Shown one piece after another: positions 9,806 to 17,514 of a stretch of 64,000 bases of DNA. Source of the DNA: Nostoc sp. FACHB-110 (GTDB lineage: Bacteria; Cyanobacteriota; Cyanobacteriia; Cyanobacteriales; Nostocaceae); the NCBI RefSeq assembly GCF_014697425.1, contig NZ_JACJRU010000022.1, forward strand, positions 53,227 through 117,226. Direction: 5' to 3'. Position 1 is the stretch's first letter, and each line of letters begins with the position of its first letter. The notes under the pieces were generated by a model. It worked only from the letters and a program-made list of their open reading frames with translations, had not been told where the DNA came from and ran no database searches. The translations under genes and the position numbers were made by a program.

Positions 9806-10342
9806 TCATATTAAATTGGTATAACTGACTTGACAACGCTGCTGTTCTCTCCAAGTACGAGGAGTAATTTTGTAGTAATCACGAAACTGACAATAAAAAT
9901 GGTTGATATTTTGATAACCTACTTTTAAAGCAATTTCTTCTATTGAATAATTAGTATCTGATAGGAGAGTGGTTGCTTGTATTAGCCTACGCTCAATAAT
10001 CCAGTTATTGACAGTTTTGCCAGTAAGTCTGCGTACTAAGTCCGTTAAATAAGCAGGAGAATAACCAACAGCTTGAGCCACTTCCTTGAGCTTAATATTC
10101 TGACAATAGTTTAATTCAATGAAATCGAAAACCTCACGTAGTCGGGGAATAGATGGGAAGATAGATGTTAGTGATACATAAGATTTATTAATATCATGAT
10201 TAGGAGATAAGGTATCATTTGAAACCTTAACATTAACCAGACCATTTTCTGTCCCTACCACCTCAAATCCTGAATTCTTTAAGCAATTTATTAAGAGGTT
10301 TTGGGTTTCAGTTTCAGCATTAATTAAGAAAATATCGCGCAT
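9806..10342 (-). CDS. AraC-family regulator with shortened receiver-like N-terminus
   Basis: A 178-residue protein. Residues ~70-170 form the two helix-turn-helix units of an AraC DNA-binding domain (IKLKEVAQAVGYSPAYLTDLV, then SIEEIALKVGYQNINHFYCQF, ending KITPRTWRE). The first ~45 residues (DIFLINAETETQNLLINCLKNS and following) resemble the opening strands of a CheY-like receiver, but the part that would hold the phospho-acceptor Asp is absent and a short linker follows. REC-AraC proteins are common in cyanobacteria, so this looks like an internally shortened member. Its gene neighbours the repeat-rich PKS promoter, making it a candidate regulator of the cluster by position only. Confidence 0.85.
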   Translation of the reverse strand: MRDIFLINAETETQNLLINCLKNSGFEVVGTENGLVNVKVSNDTLSPNHDINKSYVSLTSIFPSIPRLREVFDFIELNYCQNIKLKEVAQAVGYSPAYLTDLVRRLTGKTVNNWIIERRLIQATTLLSDTNYSIEEIALKVGYQNINHFYCQFRDYYKITPRTWREQQRCQVSYTNLI

Positions 10343-11094
10343 ACTTTATCCTAGACTTTCTTGATGTAGTCAAGTATTTGTGTTGTAGTGAGTAAAGTAA
10401 CTTAAGGTAAAAAAATTCTCAAGCAATTATTTGGTCATACAGAACCAAAAATATCTTTTTCTGAAATAGAATAAAGTTTTCATAAAACTTTATGAAGATA
10501 CAAAAGTCTATTGATGTCTACTTTTATCAGTACTTATGTACTATTTGCAGCCAAATATATGCAAGTTGTGTAAGTCTTGTCAAATCACTGCGAGATTGGT
10601 TATTTATATTCATGTTCTTCCTTTAATTGATTAAATTATTAAGAATAACTTTTTTCTACAACAGTGTTTTATAAATAAATTTCAGTAAAATTAACTTATG
10701 CAGTTTAATCAATAGGGCAGTAAGTAGCGTTGGATATTCATCTAGTCATGGAACTAGAATTAACGCAGGCAACAGGGTTGAGAATGTCAAATATGTGATG
10801 ATTTGTCCTCAAATTTGCAATTGATTTTCTTGTAATCTGCGTTATGTTCTAGAATACTCTTGTGAAAGAGCATTCACGCTCATTGGCGATCGCACAATAG
10901 CACCGCATAATATACAATTACCTTCAGAACTCCATCTCGATTGTTCTCTCCTTATAGCCACAAACAAGAGATGACAAAAAGCCAAATTTATCGCTATACG
11001 TGACGCTCCACACATCACTGGGAAGTTTTTAAACATCCTACATACAAAAATGCTTGCCTCAACCTCAAAGTCTAAGCAAGCTTTTTACTCTATA
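10343..11094. other. Intergenic region upstream of the AraC gene
   Basis: About 750 bp of AT-rich DNA with no gene I can support. It should contain the promoter of the AraC-type gene. A 64-codon minus-strand frame at 10842-11036 crosses a GCGATCGC site and shows no protein-like features. Confidence 0.6.
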
Positions 11095-11166
11095 TGGGTC
11101 GCCCGGGATTCGAACCCGGAACTAATCGGTTAAAAGCCGAGTACTCTACCGTTGAGTTAGCGACCC
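11095..11166 (-). tRNA. trnK-UUU: tRNA-Lys (UUU)
   Basis: The minus strand folds as a 72-nt cloverleaf. The acceptor stem GGGTCGC pairs with GCGACCC, discriminator base A follows, the T-arm has GTTCGAATC, and the anticodon loop CTTTTAA places TTT as anticodon (Lys). The CCA end is not encoded. It lies 62 bp downstream of the mutarotase-like gene's stop on the same strand. Confidence 0.95.
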
Positions 11167-11228
11167 TTGCGTTTCCTTTGCAACTTTGCCATCATAGCAT
11201 ACACATCTATAGATTTGTAAAGGGGTTT

Positions 11229-12098
11229 CTAGAAAAAATTTGCAGTCAATCTAATAGATGCTTGATAGCTGGCTCCTGGCTCTAACACAGTCAAGTTTTC
11301 GCTTGTGTTGAGAGAGTTGCGCGGCGCACTCCAAGGTTCTAGACAATAAAAGTCTTTGCCCTTGAGCGTCCAAAATACCACGATGGGATAGTCATCGCCG
11401 TAATCTAGAGTTAATTGTAATTTACGGCTATTGTCGGTGACTGTAGCCGATTTACCAGTTAGCTGCTTAAAGGCAACATCAATTTCATCTACATTAAAAT
11501 CAAAATTCCCACTAAAGAATTTAATCTCTTTAGTTCTTTGGTCTTGATACTCTCTAGCCGGAATGGCAAACTCTAGCTGAGTTTTATCTGGGGCTTGGAA
11601 GTAAGGATGAAACCCAGTAGAAAATGGTATTGGTGTTGTGGAAGAATTATGCAGATGTTGTTGAATTTCTAGAGTATTCCCATTGATTTTGTAACTGAAA
11701 CTTAAATGAAAATCAAAGGGATATACAACTTTTATTTGCTCGTTACTGACCAGATGAAGTTTGAAATAAGTTGTGTTGTCCTCAGATACTTCCTCAATTT
11801 CCCAAGGCAAATCGCGGGCAAAGCCATGTTGTTTGAGGGTATATTGCTTTGCGTTGTAAGTATAAGTGTTATCAGGTAAATTGCCACAAATTGGAAATAA
11901 AATTGGCACTCCACCCCTAACACTCAAATCAGGATTAGCAAAACGTTCTTTATCCAAATAGAGAATTTCTTGCCCTTTAACGCGCCAGCCTGTAATAATT
12001 CCACCGCGTTCAGGCACAACTTCTAGTTCAGAACCAGAGGCTTGTTCTGAAAGGACGTAGGTTTTGTATTGTTGCTGTTTAAGTGTAACGGTATACAC
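11229..12098 (-). CDS. Aldose 1-epimerase / glucose-6-phosphate 1-epimerase-like protein
   Basis: A 289-residue protein matching the galactose-mutarotase fold. It has an early GGIITGW segment, the GGVPILFPICGN motif typical of D-hexose-6-phosphate epimerase-like proteins, then HGFARDLPW, and a central FSTGFHPYF with the histidine expected in the active site. LEPWSAPRNSLNT near the C-terminus is also characteristic. These enzymes interconvert alpha and beta anomers of sugars or sugar phosphates in the cytoplasm. It lies just downstream of pdhA on the same strand, separated by a repeat-bearing 120-bp gap, so co-transcription is possible but not shown. The exact substrate cannot be read from sequence. 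Confidence 0.88.
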   Translation of the reverse strand: MYTVTLKQQQYKTYVLSEQASGSELEVVPERGGIITGWRVKGQEILYLDKERFANPDLSVRGGVPILFPICGNLPDNTYTYNAKQYTLKQHGFARDLPWEIEEVSEDNTTYFKLHLVSNEQIKVVYPFDFHLSFSYKINGNTLEIQQHLHNSSTTPIPFSTGFHPYFQAPDKTQLEFAIPAREYQDQRTKEIKFFSGNFDFNVDEIDVAFKQLTGKSATVTDNSRKLQLTLDYGDDYPIVVFWTLKGKDFYCLEPWSAPRNSLNTSENLTVLEPGASYQASIRLTANFF

Positions 12099-12143
12099 AG
12101 GCTTACCCTTAATAAAGTAAGAAATATAATGATTGCTAAGTGT

Positions 12144-12217
12144 TTAGTGCTAAGTACTCAGCACTCAGCACGGGCTAAACGCCCCGCTACCGCTAACAGC
12201 ACTCAGCACTCAGCACT
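12144..12217. repeat. Heptameric short tandem repeats (CAGCACT type) after pdhA
   Basis: Copies of CAGCACT flank a core containing GGGCTAAACGCCCCGCTA. The same core, inverted, occurs at 25721-25768. This is typical of cyanobacterial STRR and related dispersed repeats. It lies between the pdhA stop and the mutarotase-like gene. Confidence 0.75.
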
Positions 12218-12220
12218 CAA

Positions 12221-13255
12221 TTACTCGTCTTCTGCAAAGATAAAGCGATATAACTCGCTGGGGTCTGGTTCAGGGCTGCTTTCAGCGAATTTCACAGCTT
12301 CGTCAATCACATCCTGAATTTTTTTGTCAATGGCTTTGAGTTCTTCCTCAGTGGCCAAGTTATGTTCCACTATGTAAGCAGCCAATTTCTTAATTGGGTC
12401 ACGGGAGAACCAAAATTCTTTTTCCGCTTTGCTACGTAATTCGTCTGGGTCAGCTAAAGAGTGACCACGGAAGCGGTAAGTGAGGGCTTCAATTAAAGTC
12501 GGCCCTTCTCCTGCACGGGCGCGGGCGACGGCTGCTTGGGCCACAGACCGAACTGCGAGTACGTCCATTCCGTCTACTTCAACGCCCACCATATTAAACA
12601 CACTGGCTTTTTTATAAATTTCCGGCTGAGAAGTCGCCCGTTCGTGCGCCATCCCAATTGCCCATTTATTATTTTCTACTACGAAAATAATTGGCAGCTT
12701 CCACAATGCCGCCATATTCAAGGTTTCAAAAAATTGACCGTTGTTAGCAGCACCATCACCAAAGAAACAAGCTGTTACTTGGTCAGCATTGGGATCACCT
12801 AACACTTCGCGGCGATATTTGCTTTGAAAAGCTGCGCCAGCCGCTACAGGAATGCCTTCTGCGACAAACGCATAGCCACCGAGTAAGCCATGTTCCGCAG
12901 AGAACATATGCATCGAACCGCCGCGTCCTTTGCTGCAACCTGTCTCTTTGCCAAACAATTCGGCCATAACTTCTCTGGCTGGGACTCCTGCACTCAAAGC
13001 GTGAACGTGGTCACGGTAGGTACTGCTGACAAAATCTTCTCCCGGACGCATTGCCTTGATAACGCCAGTCGAAACAGCTTCTTGACCGTTATATAGGTGG
13101 ACAAAACCAAACATTTTGCCCCTATAGTACATTTCAGCGCATTTATCTTCAAAAAAGCGTCCTAACACCATGTCTTCGTAAAGCATGAAGCCTTCTTCTT
13201 TGGTGATTTGAACGCTGGCAGTATCAAATTTAGGTAACGTCCGTTCTTGAACCAT
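12221..13255 (-). CDS. pdhA: Pyruvate dehydrogenase E1 component, alpha subunit
   Basis: A 344-residue protein, the usual length. The thiamine diphosphate/Mg2+ motif is clear: GDGAANNGQF followed about 25 residues later by VVENNKWAIGM. Upstream, GGSMHMF and GFVHLYNGQEAV match bacterial and plastid E1-alpha, and YRFRGHSLADPDELR matches the conserved regulatory-loop region. With E1-beta, E2 and E3 it converts pyruvate to acetyl-CoA, the source of malonyl-CoA for fatty acid and polyketide synthesis. The genes for the other subunits are not in this window, as is usual for cyanobacteria. The ATG at 13255 gives the expected MVQERTLPKF start. Confidence 0.97.
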   Translation of the reverse strand: MVQERTLPKFDTASVQITKEEGFMLYEDMVLGRFFEDKCAEMYYRGKMFGFVHLYNGQEAVSTGVIKAMRPGEDFVSSTYRDHVHALSAGVPAREVMAELFGKETGCSKGRGGSMHMFSAEHGLLGGYAFVAEGIPVAAGAAFQSKYRREVLGDPNADQVTACFFGDGAANNGQFFETLNMAALWKLPIIFVVENNKWAIGMAHERATSQPEIYKKASVFNMVGVEVDGMDVLAVRSVAQAAVARARAGEGPTLIEALTYRFRGHSLADPDELRSKAEKEFWFSRDPIKKLAAYIVEHNLATEEELKAIDKKIQDVIDEAVKFAESSPEPDPSELYRFIFAEDE

Positions 13256-14036
13256 TATTTTTTTAGTATCCCTGTTGTAAAACTGAAATTTACCATGTTA
13301 AATAGGCCGCTTTTTGACAAATGGGCTGCTTTGTCTAAGCTGAGTCGTGCTGGAGACGGAAACTAAAATTAGGCACTAAAACAGCAAAATTGGGAATAGA
13401 GGGAAGAAATATGTAATTTTTGAGATTTTTTCAACAGCTATCTGGGATTAACACACCCTGTCTGAGATAAATTTCTTCTCGTGCTACCCTCTCATGTTTT
13501 GCACTCCCAACTCCTGTATATAGGCTATCAATCAGGATATCTTGGTTTCTGCATATCTATGAACAATTTAGAGAAAATGCCTGCAAAAACAGAACTATTG
13601 GCTAGATAGTTGTAATTAAGTTTTCATCATGGTAATATATTTTACCTATATTTAGCATCTACCGCTCACTAGTTTTGCTTTCACTACGTCACCAGGAAAT
13701 TTACTGAAAGCATATCAATCAGATAACATGCTGATTTCAGCAGACATCATCAATTAGATGTAATGTTTGTTTTCGATGTCATACATTGATAGAACTAATA
13801 CTTCAATGCATGAATACTAAGAATTAAGACAATGTATCGCTGTTTCCTAGGCGAATTGAAAATATTAGGACTAAAATATGACTCACATTTTAGCAAGCAA
13901 CAAAATTAATTGTTGCAATATACACTTATAGTGTAAGTCCGGCACGGTATTATTCACCGTAATATTATGGCACGGTTTTACATACCTGGAATGCTCTAGG
14001 TGGGTTATGTTGATCACGGTGCAGGGGAAGTAGGCT
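13256..14036. other. Divergent intergenic region between pdhA and ftn2
   Basis: About 780 bp separate two divergently transcribed genes, so promoters for both should lie here. I see no open frame with protein-like content, no RNA gene and no strong repeat. Near 13937-13976 there are two copies of a GGCACGGT motif with a TATTATTCACC stretch between. Confidence 0.6.
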
Positions 14037-16367
14037 GTGCGAATTCCGCTAGATTACTACCGAATTTTAGGACTACCGTTAGCGGCAAGTGAGGAACAGT
14101 TGCGGCAAGCACATAGCGATCGCATTGTGCAGTTGCCACGACGGGAGTATTCTCAAGCAGCGATTTCTTCTCGTAAACAACTTATAGAAACAGCTTACGT
14201 GGTTTTATCAAATCCGCAAGAACGTAGTAGTTACGATCAGCTTTATTTGGCCCATGCCTATGATCCTGATGGTGCTACTACTGCCACAGTAACAACAGGA
14301 AAACGCCCAGAAATTAATGCCGAGCTTGATAATCAAGGTCTGAGCATTGATATTCCCCAACAGGAATTAGTTGGTGCGTTATTAATTTTGCAAGAGCTAG
14401 GAGAATACGAACTAGTCCTCAAATTAGGGCGCACCTACCTAGCAAATCATCATGGTGTTAGTTCTGGCAGAGTTGGCAATCGTCTGGCTGATGATGACTT
14501 TCTCGAAAGTAACGACCATCCAGATATTGTGCTGACAGTGGCACTGGCTTGCCTAGAATTAGGGCGGGAACAGTGGCAACAAGGTTATTACGAAAACGCA
14601 GCAATTTCCCTGGAATCTGGCTTAGATATGCTGGCTAGTGAAGGGATATTTTCTAGCGTGCAGGCAGAAATTCAAGCTGATTTATATAAATTACGTCCTT
14701 ATCGGATTTTAGAATTATTAGAGTTACCTTTAGAAAAAACTGGGGAACGCCGCCAAGGCTTGGAATTGCTGCAAAGTATCCTTGACGATCGCGGCGGGAT
14801 AGATGGCACAAATAACGATCAATCAGGCTTAAGTATAGATGACTTTCTGCGATTTATCCAGCAGATACGCAATTATTTAACAGTTGCTGAACAGCACAAG
14901 TTATTTGAAGCCGAAAGTAAGCGGCCATCGGCAGTAGCGACTTATTTAGCGGTTTATGCTTTGATTGCTAGAGGCTTTGCCCAACGTCAACCAGCCTTAA
15001 TTCGCCAAGCCAAGCAAATGCTGATGCATCTGGGTAAGCGTCAGGATGTGCATTTAGAACAGTCGCTGTGCGCGTTACTTTTAGGGCAAACCGAAGAAGC
15101 CACCCGCGTTTTAGAAATGAGCCAGGAATATGAAGCTCTAGCTTTTATTCGGGAAAAATCGCAAGACTCACCAGATTTACTACCGGGGCTGTGTTTGTAT
15201 GGCGAACAGTGGTTACAACATGAGGTATTTCCCCATTTTCGGGACTTGTCAAGACAGCAAGCCTTACTGAAAGATTATTTTGCCAGTTCTCAAGTGCAAG
15301 CATATCTAGAAGCACTACCTACAGATGCCGAAACTACCAATGATTGGGCAGTAATTAATCGTCAGCCTTTCTCCTCGCCGCAGCCAAATAATCACCGTCC
15401 GCCTAGCCCTTCGGCGACAAATTCTCGGCACAATCATCACACGAGAATACCAGATTTAGATTTACCAGAACCACAAAACTACAAAAGGTCGGAAAATTCT
15501 CACTCGCCGTTACCTAGATGGAATACACCACCTACACCTGCTACGGCTAATCATACCCAACCGCCAGAAATACCTGTGGCTCCATATACCGCAGAACGGC
15601 CAGAAAAAGCCCCACAAAACCTTAACGGTAAAGCAGCTGCACCCCGTCCCACCCAAAAACGTAGACGGCGCAAGCCTACTAGTCAACCTGTTAACAGAGA
15701 ACATAGTGTAGAGCATAATCGCGGCCGAATTCGCCAACGCCGCACAGTCACCAGCAGCCTCGATAGTAAAACTCGCCTTGTTTGGACAGTTTTTGCCTCA
15801 TTGGCTGGTTTACTAGTTTTCTGGCTGATAGTTTCAACTACTTTTAATTGGGTGAAAAATATATTCTTCCCGGAGCCAGTTTTTCAAGGTGAACCGTTGG
15901 CAGTAAAAATAAATGAACCGCCAATCAAAATTCCTGACAGCAACAGCCCTTTGCTACCACCGGATGGCCCTTTGACTAACACCACCGCCGAGGAAGTAAT
16001 TCGCACTTGGCTATCTACCAAAGCCGCCGCTTTAGGGCCAAATCATGATATTGACGGTTTATCAAAGATTTTGACTGGTCAATCTCTTTCGCAATGGCAA
16101 TTAATTGCCCAGCAAGACCGGGTTGATAATCGCTATCGCAAGTATGACCACAGCGTCAAAATCGAATTTATCAGTAAAAATGATTTAGATCCCAATCGCG
16201 CCGCAGTCTTAGCTACGGTGAAAGAAGTCACTCAGTTTTATGAAAATGGTCAGCGAAAAAAGTCTTCTGATGAAAGTTTACGAGTTCGTTATGATTTAAT
16301 TCGCCGAGCAGGTGAGTGGCGAATTCAAAGTATGTATGTTGTTAATCAAGTAGGTGGTAACTTTTAG
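14037..16367 (+). CDS. ftn2: Cell division protein Ftn2/ZipN (ARC6 homologue)
   Basis: A 776-residue protein. Residues 1-70 form the J-domain-like start typical of this family (IPLDYYRILGLP, then SSRKQLIETAYVVLSNPQERSSYD). A long helical region follows, then a proline- and basic-rich linker (~440-575), one membrane helix near 580-603 (LVWTVFASLAGLLVFWLIV) and a C-terminal ~120-residue IMS domain starting near AEEVIRTWLSTKAAALG. Ftn2/ZipN anchors the FtsZ ring at the cyanobacterial membrane, with the N-terminus in the cytoplasm; ARC6 does so in plastids. The start is a GTG at 14037 and matches the family N-terminus well. The histidine expected in a working HPD motif is absent, as is normal for this family. 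Confidence 0.93.
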   Translation: MRIPLDYYRILGLPLAASEEQLRQAHSDRIVQLPRREYSQAAISSRKQLIETAYVVLSNPQERSSYDQLYLAHAYDPDGATTATVTTGKRPEINAELDNQGLSIDIPQQELVGALLILQELGEYELVLKLGRTYLANHHGVSSGRVGNRLADDDFLESNDHPDIVLTVALACLELGREQWQQGYYENAAISLESGLDMLASEGIFSSVQAEIQADLYKLRPYRILELLELPLEKTGERRQGLELLQSILDDRGGIDGTNNDQSGLSIDDFLRFIQQIRNYLTVAEQHKLFEAESKRPSAVATYLAVYALIARGFAQRQPALIRQAKQMLMHLGKRQDVHLEQSLCALLLGQTEEATRVLEMSQEYEALAFIREKSQDSPDLLPGLCLYGEQWLQHEVFPHFRDLSRQQALLKDYFASSQVQAYLEALPTDAETTNDWAVINRQPFSSPQPNNHRPPSPSATNSRHNHHTRIPDLDLPEPQNYKRSENSHSPLPRWNTPPTPATANHTQPPEIPVAPYTAERPEKAPQNLNGKAAAPRPTQKRRRRKPTSQPVNREHSVEHNRGRIRQRRTVTSSLDSKTRLVWTVFASLAGLLVFWLIVSTTFNWVKNIFFPEPVFQGEPLAVKINEPPIKIPDSNSPLLPPDGPLTNTTAEEVIRTWLSTKAAALGPNHDIDGLSKILTGQSLSQWQLIAQQDRVDNRYRKYDHSVKIEFISKNDLDPNRAAVLATVKEVTQFYENGQRKKSSDESLRVRYDLIRRAGEWRIQSMYVVNQVGGNF

Positions 16368-16386
16368 GGCTAGCTAATAGCTAACC

Positions 16387-16524
16387 CTAATCCAGTACCT
16401 TCATGATTGCGATCGCTAGGGTTTCCGCAATTTTCTGGCTTTGGGCAACTGCAACTGCGCCCACTACTCCGGTCAATAAGGAAACGCCGATAAAACTTCC
16501 AACTAGTTTGTGAGCAATTTTCAT
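16387..16524 (-). pseudogene. 45-codon remnant resembling a sensor kinase N-terminus
   Basis: The minus strand encodes 45 residues starting MKIAHKLVGSFIGVSLLTGV: a short basic start and one hydrophobic helix, followed by AVAQSQKIAETLAIAI and a stop. This resembles the first membrane segment of large cyanobacterial sensory kinases, which normally continue for hundreds of residues. Either it is the stump of such a gene or a small membrane protein. The resemblance is from memory of the family, not a search. Confidence 0.45.
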
Positions 16525-17045
16525 AGCGATCGCATGGTTGGGTTATCTCAGTAAATTTGGCAATCTAAAGAAAACTGATACAAGTTTTCTTCAGTTAATG
16601 CTCTTGCCTTACCTAAGAGGATTCCCCAAAGCTTCTCAGTATGCACAATTTTTTATACCAAAATCAAATTGTTAAATTGACTTCACTTTATAGCGATTCC
16701 CAGTTAAGTGAGGTACAGGTAATATTTTGAAACGCAGAGGGTCGCAGAGTTAAGCGCAGAGGTACGCAGAGATTTGTACTTCAGCAGACTAGGAAACGCT
16801 ATAGCATTAAATTTAATTTCAACTTGACGTGCTTTTCTACTTAATTCAATTTGCTTTGCTAAGAATTATTCAAAATATTTAATTTAATTTTTATTAAAAA
16901 TGTTTAGCTGAGAGAACAACCATAAAATAGTTGCAGTTTGTAACATAAATTTTCTAGCTTATTGCAGTTTGTAAATATTTTGTGTTACTCAAAGGAATAT
17001 TCCTTTAGACTGAATCTCAATTGAAAAGTATTGGGATCGAGGCAA
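16525..17045. other. Intergenic region with an imperfect tandem repeat
   Basis: No gene is seen. At 16731-16773 there are repeated CGCAGAG units (AACGCAGAGGGTCGCAGAG and following), a dispersed repeat type often found in Nostocales intergenic DNA. The remainder is AT-rich and should hold the promoter for the small membrane protein at 17046. Confidence 0.55.
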
Positions 17046-17366
17046 ATGCATTCGATGAGTTTTTTGTGTCATGAATTTGTGGTTGCTGTCTCTTTTGTTG
17101 CTTGTATTCTAGGTTTAGTATTGCTTTGGGACAGCAAGCAAGCAAAAGATGATATGGAAGAAACAGAAAAGATTTTATTTAGAATGAGCTTTTCTTACTG
17201 GCTGGTATATTGTGTTGCTTTTGCCTTAGAGAAGCTAATTTTACCTGAGTGGGAAGCTGTGGTGATGTCTTTGAAAATTACAACAGCACTGTCGTATTTT
17301 TTAACTTTTTCTTGTATTCTCAGTTTACCGCTACATAAATTTGCAGTGCATCGGGTTGAAGAATAG
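17046..17366 (+). CDS. Small membrane protein of unknown function
   Basis: A 106-residue protein from the ATG at 17046, behind GAGG at 17039-17042. Three hydrophobic segments are visible: VVAVSFVACILGLVLLW near the N-terminus, FSYWLVYCVAFALEKLIL in the middle and LSYFLTFSCILSLPLHKFAV at the end. A charged stretch, DSKQAKDDMEETEK, lies between the first two. I do not recognise the family. An upstream TTG (17031) or the ATG at 17055 are alternative starts. It ends shortly before the direct repeat that bounds the ATPase block and is transcribed towards it. Confidence 0.55.
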   Translation: MHSMSFLCHEFVVAVSFVACILGLVLLWDSKQAKDDMEETEKILFRMSFSYWLVYCVAFALEKLILPEWEAVVMSLKITTALSYFLTFSCILSLPLHKFAVHRVEE

Positions 17367-17420
17367 TTAACTGAAGTCTGAAGTCGGAAATGGTAATAAC
17401 CATAAGAGACAATCTATGGG

Positions 17421-17500
17421 CTAGTAACTATTAAGCTAATTGATTCATGGTGGGCGATCGCCATTTGTAGTTCATCCTGCACTAAACTAGTCAGGATGAA
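17421..17500 (-). repeat. Partial copy of the DUF2103 3' end (direct repeat, distal copy)
   Basis: This segment aligns to 24942-25023 in the same orientation with only small indels. Translated, it gives FILTSLVQDELQMAIA, almost the C-terminus of the DUF2103 protein, then diverges. The two copies bracket the three-gene ATPase block, so they are either an attachment-like duplication or the debris of a duplicated DUF2103 gene. Confidence 0.8.
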
Positions 17501-17514
17501 TAATTTTTGCTTTT

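Noticed and set aside
10842..11036. 64-codon minus-strand frame
   Set aside because: Spans a GCGATCGC site, has no protein-like features and lies in a repeat-prone gap next to the tRNA.
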